DNA of 64,000 nt, taken from positions 25,713,624 through 25,777,623 of the forward strand of contig NW_026555333.1 in assembly GCF_029017545.1 (NCBI RefSeq), given 5' to 3'. Positions 12,031 through 23,922 of the stretch are shown in pieces (within the stretch, counting starts at the first letter, position 1; each line of letters begins with the position of its first letter). The DNA comes from Prosopis cineraria. Taxonomy: Eukaryota; Streptophyta; Magnoliopsida; Fabales; Fabaceae. The translations under genes were made by a program, and so were the position numbers. Under the pieces are notes generated by a model, which saw nothing but the letters and a program-made list of their open reading frames with translations, did no database searches and had not been told where the DNA came from.

Positions 12031-13333
12031 ATTGCCATGACAATTTATTCAAGGAAAAAAAAATCTCCTAGACCCTCTGAACAAAAGTAAAGGTATTTAC
12101 AATTGCAAACTACACATGTGGTATTTAAGATAGATTGTATTGACATGTTCAAGATAAATAAATTGCTAGCTAAACACATTATCGCTATTGAACTAGTAAG
12201 TATGTGTCAAGATTGTGGGGACATATTCATGAAATACTGCTTTAGTGTATTGTTTGAATTCTTATTTTTGTAGAGCAACCATTTTACCATAGTCATGTAG
12301 ATGTAGAATCAAATACACTTGCTAACTTCTTTTGAACTACTTGATGGAAAATGCTTCACTTTGAAGCATATCTGGGAGTACATAAAAGTTAATCAGCAAT
12401 AACTGAGCATTATTATATTGGTCAACTATATTGTCTAATTGATGTAGAAATGTGAGCTAACAAGTTCTATTGCAATTTATGCTCAAGTTTTTAAGATATG
12501 TTATGGAGTCTTATTAAGAATTTAGGGATCCAAGGGAGTTATAATTAAGAAGAGATAAAGTATAGATGCAAATTCACATGGTGCATTATGCTATAGATAA
12601 TGTATATGATAAATTTGTTGTTGATTGATTGAAACATGCAAGTACACAATAAACTGATAAGAGCCTCAAGGATTGGGTAGAGAATTTAGAAATGGTATAA
12701 GACATAGTTTTTTTCACATAGCTTTTTATTTTTTTGTCTGTTTGAGAATTATAATGAAATAGTTTTAGAATAGCATGTTGATAAAAGAATTTTTGTGATC
12801 CAATTCGGATAAGAAATACTCAAACTGATTGAATATTTTATAATTCATTTAATTTATTATAGTAAATTGATCTTATATTTACATTATAAATTCAATTAAT
12901 TTTTTTTGTAATATATAAGAGATTGGCATTTTCAAACTATACATGTGATGAAATCTTCCTCGTGCATTACATGAGGGAGAAATCTAGTTATAATAAAAAA
13001 GAGTCAATAAATCTCTTTCAAGGGTAAAATCATAAAAGAAAATATTTGAAACAAGCAAACAATCCAATTGAACAAAAAACGAGAATTACCTCTTTAATCT
13101 ATGAATAATAAAAATAAAGAAATTGATATGTTGCCTATTATGTAGAACAACTAAAGAATACCAGAAGGCAATGATTCAAATTTATCATAATAATAAATAC
13201 AAATATCCAAGTAGTAAAGGGTCTATTTTATAATCCAAATGAAGGGATTGAATGTTCCTAATATTCAATTTACAAATGATTAAATAATCTTTCATAATAA
13301 GGCTCACTACTAAAATGGTTACAGTATGCATAA

Positions 13334-13391
<58 letters not shown>

Positions 13392-14676
13392 TCTAAATCA
13401 TGTTAATTTCCTTAAGACAAGAAAATAATACCTCAATAATTTAAATTATCTAAAACACATCAAATACATAAACATGGATATGGATGAATGTTTACCAATA
13501 CAATACTCACAATGTTAATGATATGACCAAGATCAGACACTTTGAAATTAAATTAGCATAATTAATATATTTTAAATATTAGATACAAAAAATTATAATT
13601 AAACTTAGGGAAAATTATTACTATTAATCCACTTACTTCATAGTTAAACAAATAAAACACATTAAAATGCATTCACATAATCTAAGTGCATACTATGACA
13701 CTAAGATATCTTAACACATCATGAAGAAAGTCCAAATTTGATAATCAAACAAGCACAACATTTTCAAAAAGTCAACATTCATTTAAAAAACAAGCTAATT
13801 ATACTTCACTATTAACATCCAATGTCATATAATAGACTACCAGGATTTCAAAGACAATGAAAAGAAGTGAGAAGTGAGAATAAAGAAAGATGAATAAAGG
13901 GAGCTTAGGCCTGTTGATAATGATTAAGAGGTAGTCAACTATAAGTCTAGACAGATTCAAAGTGATGAACAGTGGAGGGATGAATGATGAGCACTCAAGT
14001 AGATGAAGGATGATTGAATACAATGAAAGACAACATGAGATGATGAAACACGAATGACGTGTCAGGCAATTATAGGATTAAGATGCAATGAATTAATCTT
14101 TACAACAATGTGATGGTGATTGAGTTTTACACAAAGATTACAAATTATAGGATTTGAGGAGAGATGCTAGTATTTCAATGTGAGACATGGGTAAGGAAAA
14201 TTAAACAATCAAGATTGTTGAGTGAAAGTATATCATAGTAAAATAACTATGACAAGTTGAAGGAGAATGAATTATATAAATTGATATGTGTTATATAAGA
14301 ATAGAGCTAGTAATGTGTATTGCGTAGTCCATAAGGGGAATTTCTAGGCAAAATATGGGAATGGTGTAAAATGAAAAATGTAGTAGCAAATTTTATTCTC
14401 TTGGTCAATCAAAGTAGTGGAGTTGAAGCAAGGTAAGAGGATCTTAAAAAAATTGTATGGATTGTGTCTTCTAGCAGGAACATTAGCTTTTAAGGCTGAA
14501 TGAAAATAGCAATAGCACACATTTATTCATGTGAGAGTGATAAGAAAGTATAATTAGAATAAGCTAAGTTTGTGGTGGCAAAAGCAAAAAAAAAAAGAAA
14601 GAAAGGAAAAGATTTGATTTTATGAGGCATCAAGTGATGAATTTTGAGGAAAAAGTTCCTTAAAGGATGAAAGAGC
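12031..14676. other. AT-rich intergenic DNA
   Basis: Apart from the compound microsatellite at 13333-13387 I see no gene or identifiable repeat. A 74-codon hydrophobic minus-strand ORF at 13799-14023 has no supporting feature. Confidence 0.5.
13333..13387. repeat. (CA)n(CT)n compound microsatellite
   Basis: About 14 CA units are followed directly by about 13 CT units. It is a compound simple repeat likely to be length-polymorphic. Confidence 0.97.
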
Positions 14677-17600
14677 TGTAACATCTTTTATTTTAAACTC
14701 TAGGTAATACATTAATTATTGAAAATTTTGAGGCATAGAAAGGGAGTTTACAAACATTAAAAAAGAGCATTTATTGAGTATTAGAAATTTAGAAAATAAG
14801 TAAAATAATTTAAGAAATAGAATTTACCCAAAATAATTAGATAAATTATAAGTAACTATTTTTAAACAAAAAATAATATGTATATATAGACAAGGATTGA
14901 AATTGTATAAATATGTGTGTGTAATTTACAATATAATATATAAGATAATCCTTAATTTTAATTTGTGAATTTTTAGGTGTTAAAAAGGGTAAGTTAGTAA
15001 ATTTAGGTAACTAATAAGTTGATGATGTTTTGGACAACTAATGAGATTATTAGATCATTTGATAGCTTTAAAAATGGGCTATTTTGGTGTACGAGTTGAT
15101 TGGGCATCAAGTGAGGTCCAAAACTCATTATGGGCTTCACTGTGCCATTCACTACGGCAGATGTACAAAAATCTAATTTAATTAGATCGCAAGTATGAGC
15201 TGAAATAGAAGGCAGGGAATAAGTAGACGAGAAGGGTGATGAAGAGGGAGGCTTGCTCTTCTAAGGATTTATCATCTAGATGTTTTGAGGGCAATTTAAG
15301 CTAGAAACATCATTAAGTAAGCTTCCTTTCCCTTCTCCTTCCCTTGAATTCAAATTTCTAAGGTTGTAGGCTAGGTTTGGATGTTGTTTTTGTTCTCCCT
15401 TAAGTTTTAACCAAACCCATTGTCTTAGATGGAGACTTAGGGAGATAAATCAAGTTTTTAAATGTAGGTTTAAGGATTTTATAGTGAGTTAGAGTTGAGT
15501 TAGGGTTTGATTGGAATATTAGGAATATTGTGGGTAAAGATTTGTTGTTATCTAAGTGTTTGGGTATTAAATAAAATTAATGGAGTGTGTTGGAAGTGTT
15601 AATTTTGCTAAAGAGAAAATTTGGGTATAATGGGTACAAAAAATTAGGTAAAAATGGGGTATAATTAGAGTTATAATTTATTATTAGTGTTTAATCTTGT
15701 AGAATACATATTGATCGAGCTCTATTGATCTAGTAGACACTTGAGGAGTAATCAATTTGCCATATTAACCCTTTTTGTGACAAAAGTTGAGGTAACTGAA
15801 TGATCTAATCTTTTTACTTATGTGTTTGGATAGTTGTAAGATTGCAATATATATATATATATATATATAATATTATTGTTTTGAGCTAGTATATGATTAG
15901 TATGGATGTTTAATTGAGATTTTCAAATGTTATGTGAAGTGGAAAATGAGTGTGTGTGTGTGTGTTTGAAAGTGTTTTGTGACAAAATCATATGATATTT
16001 GAGAGGTTGAATATGTGGTTTGAGAATGGGAAAAGGCATCCCTGGATATTAATTATTTGTTTATTGAAATGGTTGATTTGAAATGTGATTTATATTTCTA
16101 AATAATCATGCAATTGGCAATGTGATGATTTTTAGGGAAATAGTTTTGAAATATGAAAATCCTATGCATACCATCCATTTGTATTTGATGGTGTTTAATT
16201 TGATAGCATGTTGTGATAATTTGTTAAATATGTTTTTAACTTATGAAGTATGTAGAGTTTGTGAATTGGGAGGTATGATTTCATGTGAGATGTATTGTGA
16301 ATTAGAATGCATAAATATGTAAAATGTGCATAACATGATCATTGGTGGGAATTCTCTTAGGGAGAGGAGTAGATGAATAAATCCACGTAGTATTGGCAGT
16401 GACCATTAGAATCGGGAACTTGCCTTGGCACTGACTGTTGGAATTGAGAAGTAGCCTTTGTCCCATGGTTTATTTAGGACTGTCTCACTTATTCTATGAG
16501 GAACTTGAACCTAACTAGTCTCCACTGGTTCATGAGAAGGCTAGATTAGGGGTATGATACTCCATGATTGTTAGTATTAAGGGAAACTAAATTACATAAG
16601 TGAGTAAGTCAACCTTGACCCAATAGCTCCTTACAAGTAGAAGATTAGGTTAGTCCATAAAATACGTAGCCACATGATAGCCGCCGGTTTTATATTGGAG
16701 GTAATGGGAGCGTGTAAGGTTGGCAATTGATCATGCATATAAATTTGACTACATGGTTGTTAGTATTATGATCTGGCATGTGTTGGGGTGCATGGCTGGT
16801 AGTATTGTGACCTGTATTGTGTATTGTAATTTAAAAGGGATATATGTATTTTTAAGCCTGATCACATGGTTGTTAGTGTTAGGAATCGTGGCCAAGTTTC
16901 CTCATATATGTTGTATTTATGTTTGACTATTTACATCTATTTACAATTGATATGCAATTGTATAGATTAGGTGAAACTAGGTTACTGAGTGGTTGTATTC
17001 ACTTCTTAATTTTCAATATTTTCAGGGCCTAGTGCATTAGATCTGAGTTAGGGAAAAACATTTTGAGGCATAGGATTGTGGTGAAATCCTACTTTCATAC
17101 CTCTTTACTTTATTTTTGTGTATTAATGTTGTATAATTGCCACCTAAGATCACATGTCATTTTTTTGTACTACTTGCATTAGCTTAGTATACAACTTGCG
17201 TATTTTGTGCCCTGAATTAGTAAGTTTTGGTTGTAAGCGCACAGATAGCTAAAATACTTGTGTAAGTAGAAGCATGTGTATTTTGCATGGTTTGAAATGA
17301 AAATGATGGGTTTGTACGTGATTTTCTCCCCCTTATGTTTTATGAAAATTGTGGTTGAGTGGTGACTTTAAGAAATATGTATTTTTGGTTGGGTATGGTG
17401 TGTTGCATGGGTCCACTAGAGTCTATTGAGTATGGTCGGATGGTCAGTGTAGGCTTTTGATACTTATGGTTGAGTTGGAACACCAAGGTTATGAGATTTT
17501 TGTGAAAAAGTAGTAAAATGGGTTTTGGTGTCTAACTTTTTGTCGATTTTGAATTTGAGTGTGAAATTGGTGCCATTAGCTAGAGCTTGGAGAAAGCTCT

Positions 17601-17950
17601 GTGTAGACACTAAAGCCACCTCAATTAAATGTTAAATGAAGGTTTGGGATACATCGAAAGTTTGATCCCATTACTGTTAAATGACAACAACCAATGCTAT
17701 TAAATTTGTGTAATGCACCACGGCGCATGGTGTAGAGAAGGGTGAGCTATAGCGCATATGTCACAAGTTATGGCACATGTCATGTTTTTTGCACAAAATT
17801 CATTTTTGAGTTTTTAAAACACATTGTTGTGGGTCCCGTTTATTTTTCAAACTTCCACACTATTTTCAAACTTTGATTTGAACATTTTAAGTATGTGTTA
17901 AAGATTGAAAATTAAATTCTTAGGGATTCCATTGTATATGATTTGAAAAT
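14677..17950 (+). mobile_element. Family A LTR, plus strand
   Basis: The left edge TGTAACATCTTTTATTTTAA matches the family LTR start. It is followed in order by the first dyad region (15138-15172, CACTACGGCAGATG), the GCTTCCTTTCCCTTC segment (15320), GTTGAGGTAACTGAATGATC (15788), GCATAACATGATCATTGGTGG (16328), the TTTTCAGGG segment (17025) and a second dyad region (17710-17790, CACCACGGCGCATGG). It also contains an AT microsatellite. The right end is approximate. No TSD could be assigned. Confidence 0.5.
15846..15869. repeat. (AT)n microsatellite
   Basis: About 12 AT units lie inside the plus-strand LTR. A short GT run follows at about 15951-15964. Confidence 0.9.
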
Positions 17951-18049
17951 TCTTCTCTTTTATGAAATTTTACAACTTTGGTGATCCATTGAGGGTTAAT
18001 CCCTTGATTAACTTGATTATGGAGTTAAATGCAATTAAGTAAGGGAGAC

Positions 18050-18984
18050 CTTACATGTTGTGTTGGAGAATTTTATCTCCTTAGTACCTATTGAGGTATG
18101 GTGTTAGAGATTATCTTGTTAGTACTTATGTGGGGTATGGTGTTAGAGATTACGGCTTGTTAACATTTGTGTGATATGGTATTAGAGTAATAACACCTCG
18201 ATCATTATGTGCGATAAGAAAAACTATAGTCCAGAAGTGGTATAGAATACTTTTGGCCAGGTGATTCTACCACTAAAAGTGCATTCAATTCAATGAATGT
18301 GTGCTGGCCTAATAAGAGCTTATAGTTTTGCTCAAGGTGATACGGAGGTTTGGATGCTAGTTGATCACGCTAGTGATGATAAATTGTTGTGAAAAGAGTT
18401 TTGTGAAGTGAATTTTTATTATATGTTTTATTTGATTATGTATATGTAGTACTTATTTACAATTATTTGTGATAGTTTGTGGTAGCAAATAATTCTATTA
18501 CTAAGATTATTATCTTACCCCATGGTTATATTTTTACAGGTCAGAGTAGTAAGTTAGGCAAAGGGAAAGACTTAAGGTTGGCATGGTAGTGCTACAGCCA
18601 TATAAATCAAGATTTTGTGTGTAATGAATCTTTTTTGTTGCACATTAGTAAATGAATAAGTTGATATAGGATTCATATGCATGATTGTATTGTTGGTTAA
18701 TTAGGTGTTGATGGTCCTTTTGAATTTAGTTCTAGGCCCAAAATGATCTAATAAGACAAACTGTGTGATTTGAACACTTTGTGCTTGAATTTTCAAAGAA
18801 AAGTAACATTTTACACCCTAGTATCCAAATTTAAATCAGATTATTAGATTATGTCCAAACTTATCTCATTAGTTAGCTTATGAAATAAGCTTTATATGGC
18901 ACTTAAATTACTGAGAAAATGGGGCACCCTGGAAGTTCATTTTTGTGAATTGTCATATGATAGCAAAAAATGTCATATGTACCA
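18050..18984 (+). mobile_element. Family A LTR fragment (middle to 3' part)
   Basis: It starts in the internal minisatellite (TTAGTACCTATTGAGGTATGGTGTTAGAGATTA, three units, 18070-18185) and continues through ACTATAGTCCAGAAGTGGTATAG, the TTTTTACAGGTCAGAG segment (18530) and the GTCCAAACTTATCTCATTAG block (18850). It breaks off in the dyad region at GTCATATGTACCA. The next LTR starts immediately at 18985. Confidence 0.6.
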
Positions 18985-19304
18985 TGTAACATCCTGAATT
19001 TCAATCTAAGAAACCAGTTGCTAATAAGGATAGATTAGTAATTAGTGAATTGATTATGGTTTTAAATGATAAATTAATGTATAGTATTGGTTGGCTAGTG
19101 TGGTTATAGGATTGAATGACAGGTTGGCAATTTAAGACATAATGTGCAAGCAGTAGTGAGTTTTGGCTCACTATGCCATGTGCACCACAGCACATGGCAC
19201 ATATTTCACTTAAACCAATGTTTTCAACAATTTATACTCAAACATTAGAAGTAATTAGTGATTTTTGGAGTGGAACATATGGCAATGTTAGTGAGGGCAT
19301 TATA
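18985..19304 (+). repeat. Element 1 5' LTR, internally deleted or chimeric
   Basis: It starts TGTAACATCCTGAATTTC and ends GGGCATTATA, only 320 bp against 1050 bp for the 3' LTR. The last ~95 bp match the 3' LTR closely (AATGTTTTCAACAATTTA onward). The first ~230 bp look closer to the LTR whose start is at 54715 (minus) than to the element's own 3' LTR. About 0.7 kb is missing just after the CACCACAGCACATGGCACA dyad. Confidence 0.7.
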
Positions 19305-19310
19305 AATTAT

Positions 19311-19322
19311 TAGTATTAGTTT
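19311..19322 (+). other. Degenerate initiator-Met primer-binding site
   Basis: TAGTATTAGTTT lies six bases after the LTR end. The plant iMet PBS is TGGTATCAGAGC. The paralogous site after the LTR at 48642 is better preserved (TGGTATTAGATT). Position and partial match support the call. Confidence 0.5.
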
Positions 19323-19456
19323 CTCCAGTCTCTCGATTCAGTTTTGCTTTGTTTCTGCATTCATTCTAGTTTCTGGCAACTTATATATTATTCATTACAC
19401 CATTCTTTCCCTTTTCCTTAACTTTTTTGCTTCTTTTATCCTTAGGAGGAGAGAAA

Positions 19457-20698
19457 ATGAGAAGAAGAGGTAGTCGAGCTACTCGTAGCACCCGAGTGTT
19501 TAGGCGTTCGGTTGAGGATGAACCTATGCCTGAGGTTTAACTGGATATGCCTCAACAACCTAATAAAAGAGATGGCTTGTTAGAAGAATTGAGGGATATG
19601 ATGATCCATATCTAGAAAATAGTTAGAGAGCATGATGTATTATTGCAAGGTAGAGATCAAGAAGAGGAAAGAGAAGCTCAAGAGAGGCCAATACTGAAAG
19701 AAGTTCATAGTAGACCTGAGCCGCCTCAAACTTTGAATAGTAGACAGACTATGGGAGTTGCTATAGATCCGTCTATTGACCAAGCTTGGAAGACATATGT
19801 GAGGTTCAATCCACCTACTTTTGATAGCAGTATGAGAGAAGGAGAAGCCGAGCAATGGATTAAGCATCTCGAGACAATATTCGAGGTGGTGACCTGTAGT
19901 ACAAAGCAGAGAGTAACCTTAGCTACAGTTCAGTTTATTAGAGCAGCCAAGAGATGGTGGGATTTAGTGAGGCTGACCGGTGGTGTGAGGTATTCTTGGG
20001 AAGAATTCAAGAAGATATTCTTCGACTATTATTTCCCAGCATTTTTTCGCACTGAGAAAGAGGAAGAGTTTCATGCATTCAGGTAGGGAGACTTGGATAG
20101 AGAGGAATTTATAAAGAGATTTAATGATTTATCAGCCTATTCTACCTATCTGTAACACTATAATGATACCAGGTGGAAGGCAGAATGATTTCTAGAGAAG
20201 ATGCATCCAGAGTACAGGCAGTAAATTGCTTTGTTTGATATCACTACTTATGAGGACATGTGTCATAAGTTGAGAACAGCTGCGAAGAGAGGTAGAGAAG
20301 TGGAGGTTGAGAAGAAGAGGGATAGTGTGGGAAGATTTACACCTTCTTTGGGTCTATCGGGTGGCATATTAAAGAAGCCTATGCATAGCTCGAGTAGTTC
20401 TAGAGCTTATGGGAAGAAGAGTTTTGGTAGAAGTTCTCAGACTTGATCAGTTTAGAGAGGATCTATATAGAGGAGTATTGGGGTCAGAATTAGGCCTCAG
20501 CAACCTTCAAGGAAAGCCTCGAACACACCAGCTCCTACTTTTAGCATTGGAAGGTTAGCCCAGTGTAGTGTTTGTGGTAGATTCCATACAGGAAAATGTT
20601 GGTCTTGTTTCAAGTATAGGAAGCCAGGCCATATTGCCAAATATTATTTTGAAGGTGGAGTTGAGATGGCAGAGCAGCACACTACAATTCCAGGATAA
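19457..20698 (+). pseudogene. gag: Element 1 gag polyprotein (capsid and nucleocapsid), broken
   Basis: From the ATG at 19457 one frame can be followed to 20698. An arginine-rich N-terminus (MRRRGSRATRSTR) leads to a capsid-type retrotransposon gag domain at about 19780-20090, with AWKTYVRFNPPTFDSS, EAEQWIKHLETIF, the AAKRWWDLVR signature and a SWEEFKKIFFDYYFPA segment. A zinc-knuckle region follows at about 20570-20650, where CWSCFKYRKPGHIAKYY has lost later cysteines of the CX2CX4HX4C pattern. About nine in-frame stops interrupt it, mostly TAA/TAG where CAA/CAG is expected or TGA for TGG. The product would have packaged element RNA into particles. No functional protein can be made. Confidence 0.85.
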
Positions 20699-20729
20699 GT
20701 ATTTGCTGTGACGCAAGAAGAGGCTAGAG

Positions 20730-21240
20730 CATCTTGAAGCTTTATTTGATTCGAGAGCTACGTATTCGCTCATTTCAAAAGAATGTGTAGATAGATTAAA
20801 GTTAGAATTGAAAGAGTTACCTATGATAATTAAAGTGACTACGCCTTCTGGACTCTCAACTATTACTAGCAGAGCATGTTGGAGAGTTGAGATTGTATTT
20901 GAGGATCGAGTATCTGTGATCGATCTAATTTGCATTCCCATAAAAGGGATTGATGTGATAGTTGGCATGGATTGGTTAGCAGCTAATAATGCTATGCTAG
21001 ATTGAGCTAGGAAATTAGTGTCTTTACCGGTATCATTGGTAGGGACTAATTCTACTAAGCAACTTAGGTTCCTATCAGTTATGTAAGCTGAGAAGCTAAT
21101 TAGGCAAGGGTGCGATGCCTACATAGTAGTTTGTACTGCCAGTAGTGTGTAAGATGGTGGTATTGAGAAGCTTGGAGTAGTTAGTGAATTTCCTGAGGTG
21201 TTTTCTGAGGAGATATCTAGATTACCTCCAGAAAGAGATG
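20730..21240 (+). pseudogene. Element 1 aspartic protease, broken
   Basis: This is in the +1 frame relative to gag, as expected for a separate or frameshifted pol. LFDSRATYSLIS corresponds to the gypsy protease active site, normally D-S-G-A, with glycine replaced by arginine. It is followed by IDLICIPIKGIDVIVGMDWL, the conserved retropepsin C-terminal block. Stops occur at about 21003 and after. A linker EFPEVFSEEISRLPPERDVQ leads into RT. It is inactive on sequence grounds. Confidence 0.8.
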
Positions 21241-21840
21241 TTCAATTCTCAATAGATTTGGTTCTAGTATAGAACCAATTTCTAAAGCCCCATATCAGTG
21301 TATCACCTTAGGGTTCACTAGTGTTGTTTGTAAGAAAGAAGGATGGCAGTTTGTGATTGTGCATTGACTATCGACAGTTGAACAAGGTGACGGTAAGGAA
21401 TAAGTACCTTTTACCTAGGATTGATGATCTGCTAGATCAATTGGTAGGAGACTCAGTCTTTTCCAAGGTTGACTTGAGGTTAGGGTATCATTTGCTAAAG
21501 GTTTCTGAGAAAGATGTACCTTAGACAGCCTTTCATACGCGTTATGGGCACTATAAGTTCCCTGTCATGCCATTTGATCTAACTAATGCACCTGTGGTTT
21601 TCGTCAATGACATTTTGGTTTATTCAAAAGATGAGGAACAACATGCCAAACATCTTCAGATAGTCCTTCAAATCCTTAAGGAGAATAAACTCTATGCCAA
21701 GCTTAGTAAGTATGAGTTTTGGCTGAGAGAAGTTAGATTTTTGGGTGATGTGGTATCAACAGATGAGATTTCTATTGATCCTCATAAAGTTGATGCTATG
21801 TTGAAATGGGAACAGCCTAGTTTAGTTATAGAAATTTAAA
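21241..21840 (+). pseudogene. Element 1 reverse transcriptase, broken
   Basis: RT blocks are clear: VRKKDGSL, LCIDYRQLNKVTVRNKYLLP, DDLLDQL, FSKVDLRLGY, TAFHTRYGHYKF, VNDILVYS, AKHLQIVLQILKENKLYAKL. Compared with the copy at 40577-41002, about 17 residues are missing between NAPVV and VFVNDIL. About 27 residues plus a frameshift are lost near 21275-21305. The catalytic pair normally written DD is ND. Several stops are present. It would have copied element RNA into DNA. Confidence 0.85.
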
Positions 21841-22400
21841 GTTTTTTGGGATTAGTTGGATATTATCGAAGATTTATCCAAGATTTCTCTCAGATTGCTT
21901 CCCCATTGAAAAAATTGACCCGAAAAGATCATCCTTTTATTTGAGATGAGAGGTGTAAGACAGCATTTCAGAAGCTGAAAGAGAGACTAACTATTAAAAC
22001 TGTGTTAATAATTCTGAATTTAAGACTACCATATGAGGTGTATATAAATGCTTCCCTAAGAGGTTTGGGTTGTGTGCTAAAGTAAGATGAAAGAGTTATG
22101 GCATATGCATTAAGATAACTTAGGCCACATGAAGAGAACTACCAGGCTCATGATTTAGAACTAGCAACAGTGGTTTTTACACTGAAGATTTGGCGTCATT
22201 ATTTGTTTGGGTCAGTGTTTAGGGTATTCAGTGACCACAAAAGTTTAAAGTATCTAATGGACCAGAAGGAATTGAATATGAGACAAAGAAGATAGATGGA
22301 ATTGCTTAAAGACTATAATTTTGAGTTGAAATACCATCCGGGGAAAGCTAACATGGTAGCTGATGCGTTAAGCAGAAAGACGCTACATATAGCCAGTCTA
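21841..22400 (+). pseudogene. Element 1 RNase H domain, broken
   Basis: Same frame as RT. Blocks seen are SFLGLVGYYRRFIQDFSQIA, LPYEVYINAS (the first catalytic Asp replaced by Asn), LRPHEENYQAHDLELATVVF, WRHYLFGSVFRVFSDHKSLK, and the connection motif LKYHPGKANMVADALSRKT that ends gypsy RNase H. Stops lie at about 21838, 21943, 22083, 22115 and 22293. Confidence 0.85.
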
Positions 22401-22549
22401 ATGATCCGAGAGCACAATTTAATGGAATCTTTCATTGATTCTCAACAGGATGCATCGTTGAAAGCTTTAGTTTTTCTTATACTACTATGATGAGTATCTT
22501 CTTAAGATTCGAGAAGATGTTGAATCGAATTTGGCTACGAACTTCAGCT

Positions 22550-23310
22550 TTAATGATGATAGATTTGTAGTTTATCGGGATAGAATTTGTGTGCCTAGCG
22601 ATGAAGATTTGAGAAGGGTGATTCTAAATAAAGCACACTGTAGCAAGTACACTATTCACCCAGGAGCTATAAAGATGTATCAGGACCTTAAGCGTTATTA
22701 GTGGTGTCTAGGAATGAAAAGAGATGTGACAGAGTTTGTAGCTCAGTATTTAACATGCTAGAAAGTGAAATTGAACATCAGAGGTTGGCTGGGACACTAT
22801 AGCCATTAGAAATTGGATGACATTTCCATGGATTTCATCTCTGAATTGCTAAGAACTCAATTGGAACATGATGCTATTTGGGTAATAGTTGACCGATTGA
22901 CTAAGTCAGCCCACTTTTTAGCCATCCAGATCAGTGATTCTTAAGAGAAGTTGGCTAAGATCTATATTTGAGAGGTTGTACGTTTACATGGAGTGCCTAA
23001 AGAAATAGTCTTTGATCTAGATTTGAGATTTACATCCAGGTTTTAGGTAACGTTACAAAGAGCCATGGGTACCACTTTGAAGTTTAGTACTGCTTATCAT
23101 CCTCAGATTGATGAACAAATAGGGCAAACCATTTAGACTCTAGAAGATATGCTGCGATCTTGTGTGTTAGAGTTGCGTGGTAGTTGGGATAGCTATTTGC
23201 CATCGGCCAAATTTGTATACAATAATAGTTATCGTTTTAGCATTCAAATAGCTCCATGTGAAGCTTTATATGGGAGAAAGTATAGATCACCTTTGTGTTG
23301 ACCGAATTGA
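22550..23310 (+). pseudogene. Element 1 integrase, broken
   Basis: The N-terminal zinc finger is seen as KAHCSKYTIHPG followed by EFVAQYLTC, where the first cysteine of the CX2C pair has become tyrosine. The core has MDFISELLRTQ (first Asp), IVFDLDLRFTSRF (second Asp) and QTI.TLEDMLRSCV (Glu), the DD35E arrangement of retroviral-type integrases. FVYNNSYRFSIQIAPCEALY, the standard end of the core, follows. Multiple stops and at least one frameshift are present. The linker to RNase H (22400-22550) is also recognisable. Confidence 0.85.
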
Positions 23311-23339
23311 GTGAAAGAAGCATAGTAGGGCCATATATT

Positions 23340-23870
23340 ATAGATCAAACTACTCAAAAGATTGAGTTTATACGACAGAAGTTATTAACAGCTTAAAGCA
23401 AGCAAAAGAACTATGATGATCAAAGAAGGAGACCATTAGAGTTTCTAATAGGTGATCACATGTTTCAAAAAGTTATGCTTGTAATAAGAATTGGGAGATT
23501 GATTAGACCAAAGAAATTGACTCCTAGATTCATGGGTCTGTTTGAATTCCTAGAGAGGATCGGACCAGTTGCTTATCGAATTGCTTTACCTCCACAATCT
23601 TCATAATGTGTTCCACGTGTCTCAACTTAAGAAGTACCAGCCATATCCTTCTCATGTGATTGAGCCCGAAGAAGTAGAATTATGAGAAAATATGACCTAT
23701 AGGATAGAACCAGAATGAATAGTAGATGTGAAAGATAAGCAATTAAGAAATAAGACTATTCAACTGGTAAGAGTATTTTGGAAGGGTATAACTCTTGGTG
23801 ATGAGACCTGGGAAATAGAAGCTAAGATGAGATAGCTATACCCTCAGTTATTCCCTTAGGTAAGTGTGAG
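23340..23870 (+). pseudogene. Element 1 integrase C-terminus with chromodomain-like tail
   Basis: After a GPY-like segment (GPVAYRIALPP and VFHVSQLKKYQPYPSHVIEP, with frameshifts) comes DVKDKQLRNKTIQLVRVFWK followed by GDETWEIEAKMR and YPQLFP. In plant chromoviruses such a tail is the C-terminal chromodomain-type module thought to guide integration. The match is to the general pattern only, and chromovirus assignment is moderate. Confidence 0.65.
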
Positions 23871-23906
23871 TTAATGGTTGTTTCAATTTTGGGGACAAAA
23901 TTCTTA

Positions 23907-23922
23907 AAACAAAGGGGAGAAC
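23907..23922 (+). other. Element 1 polypurine tract
   Basis: AAAACAAAGGGGAGAA lies directly before the 3' LTR start TGTAATATCC at 23923, the expected location for second-strand priming. Confidence 0.75.

Noticed and set aside
13799..14023. 74-codon hydrophobic minus-strand ORF
   Set aside because: AT-rich chance frame with no start context, neighbours or motif.
20555..20968. 137-codon minus-strand ORF
   Set aside because: It is antisense to the recognisable gag knuckle and protease frame of element 1 and has no motif of its own.
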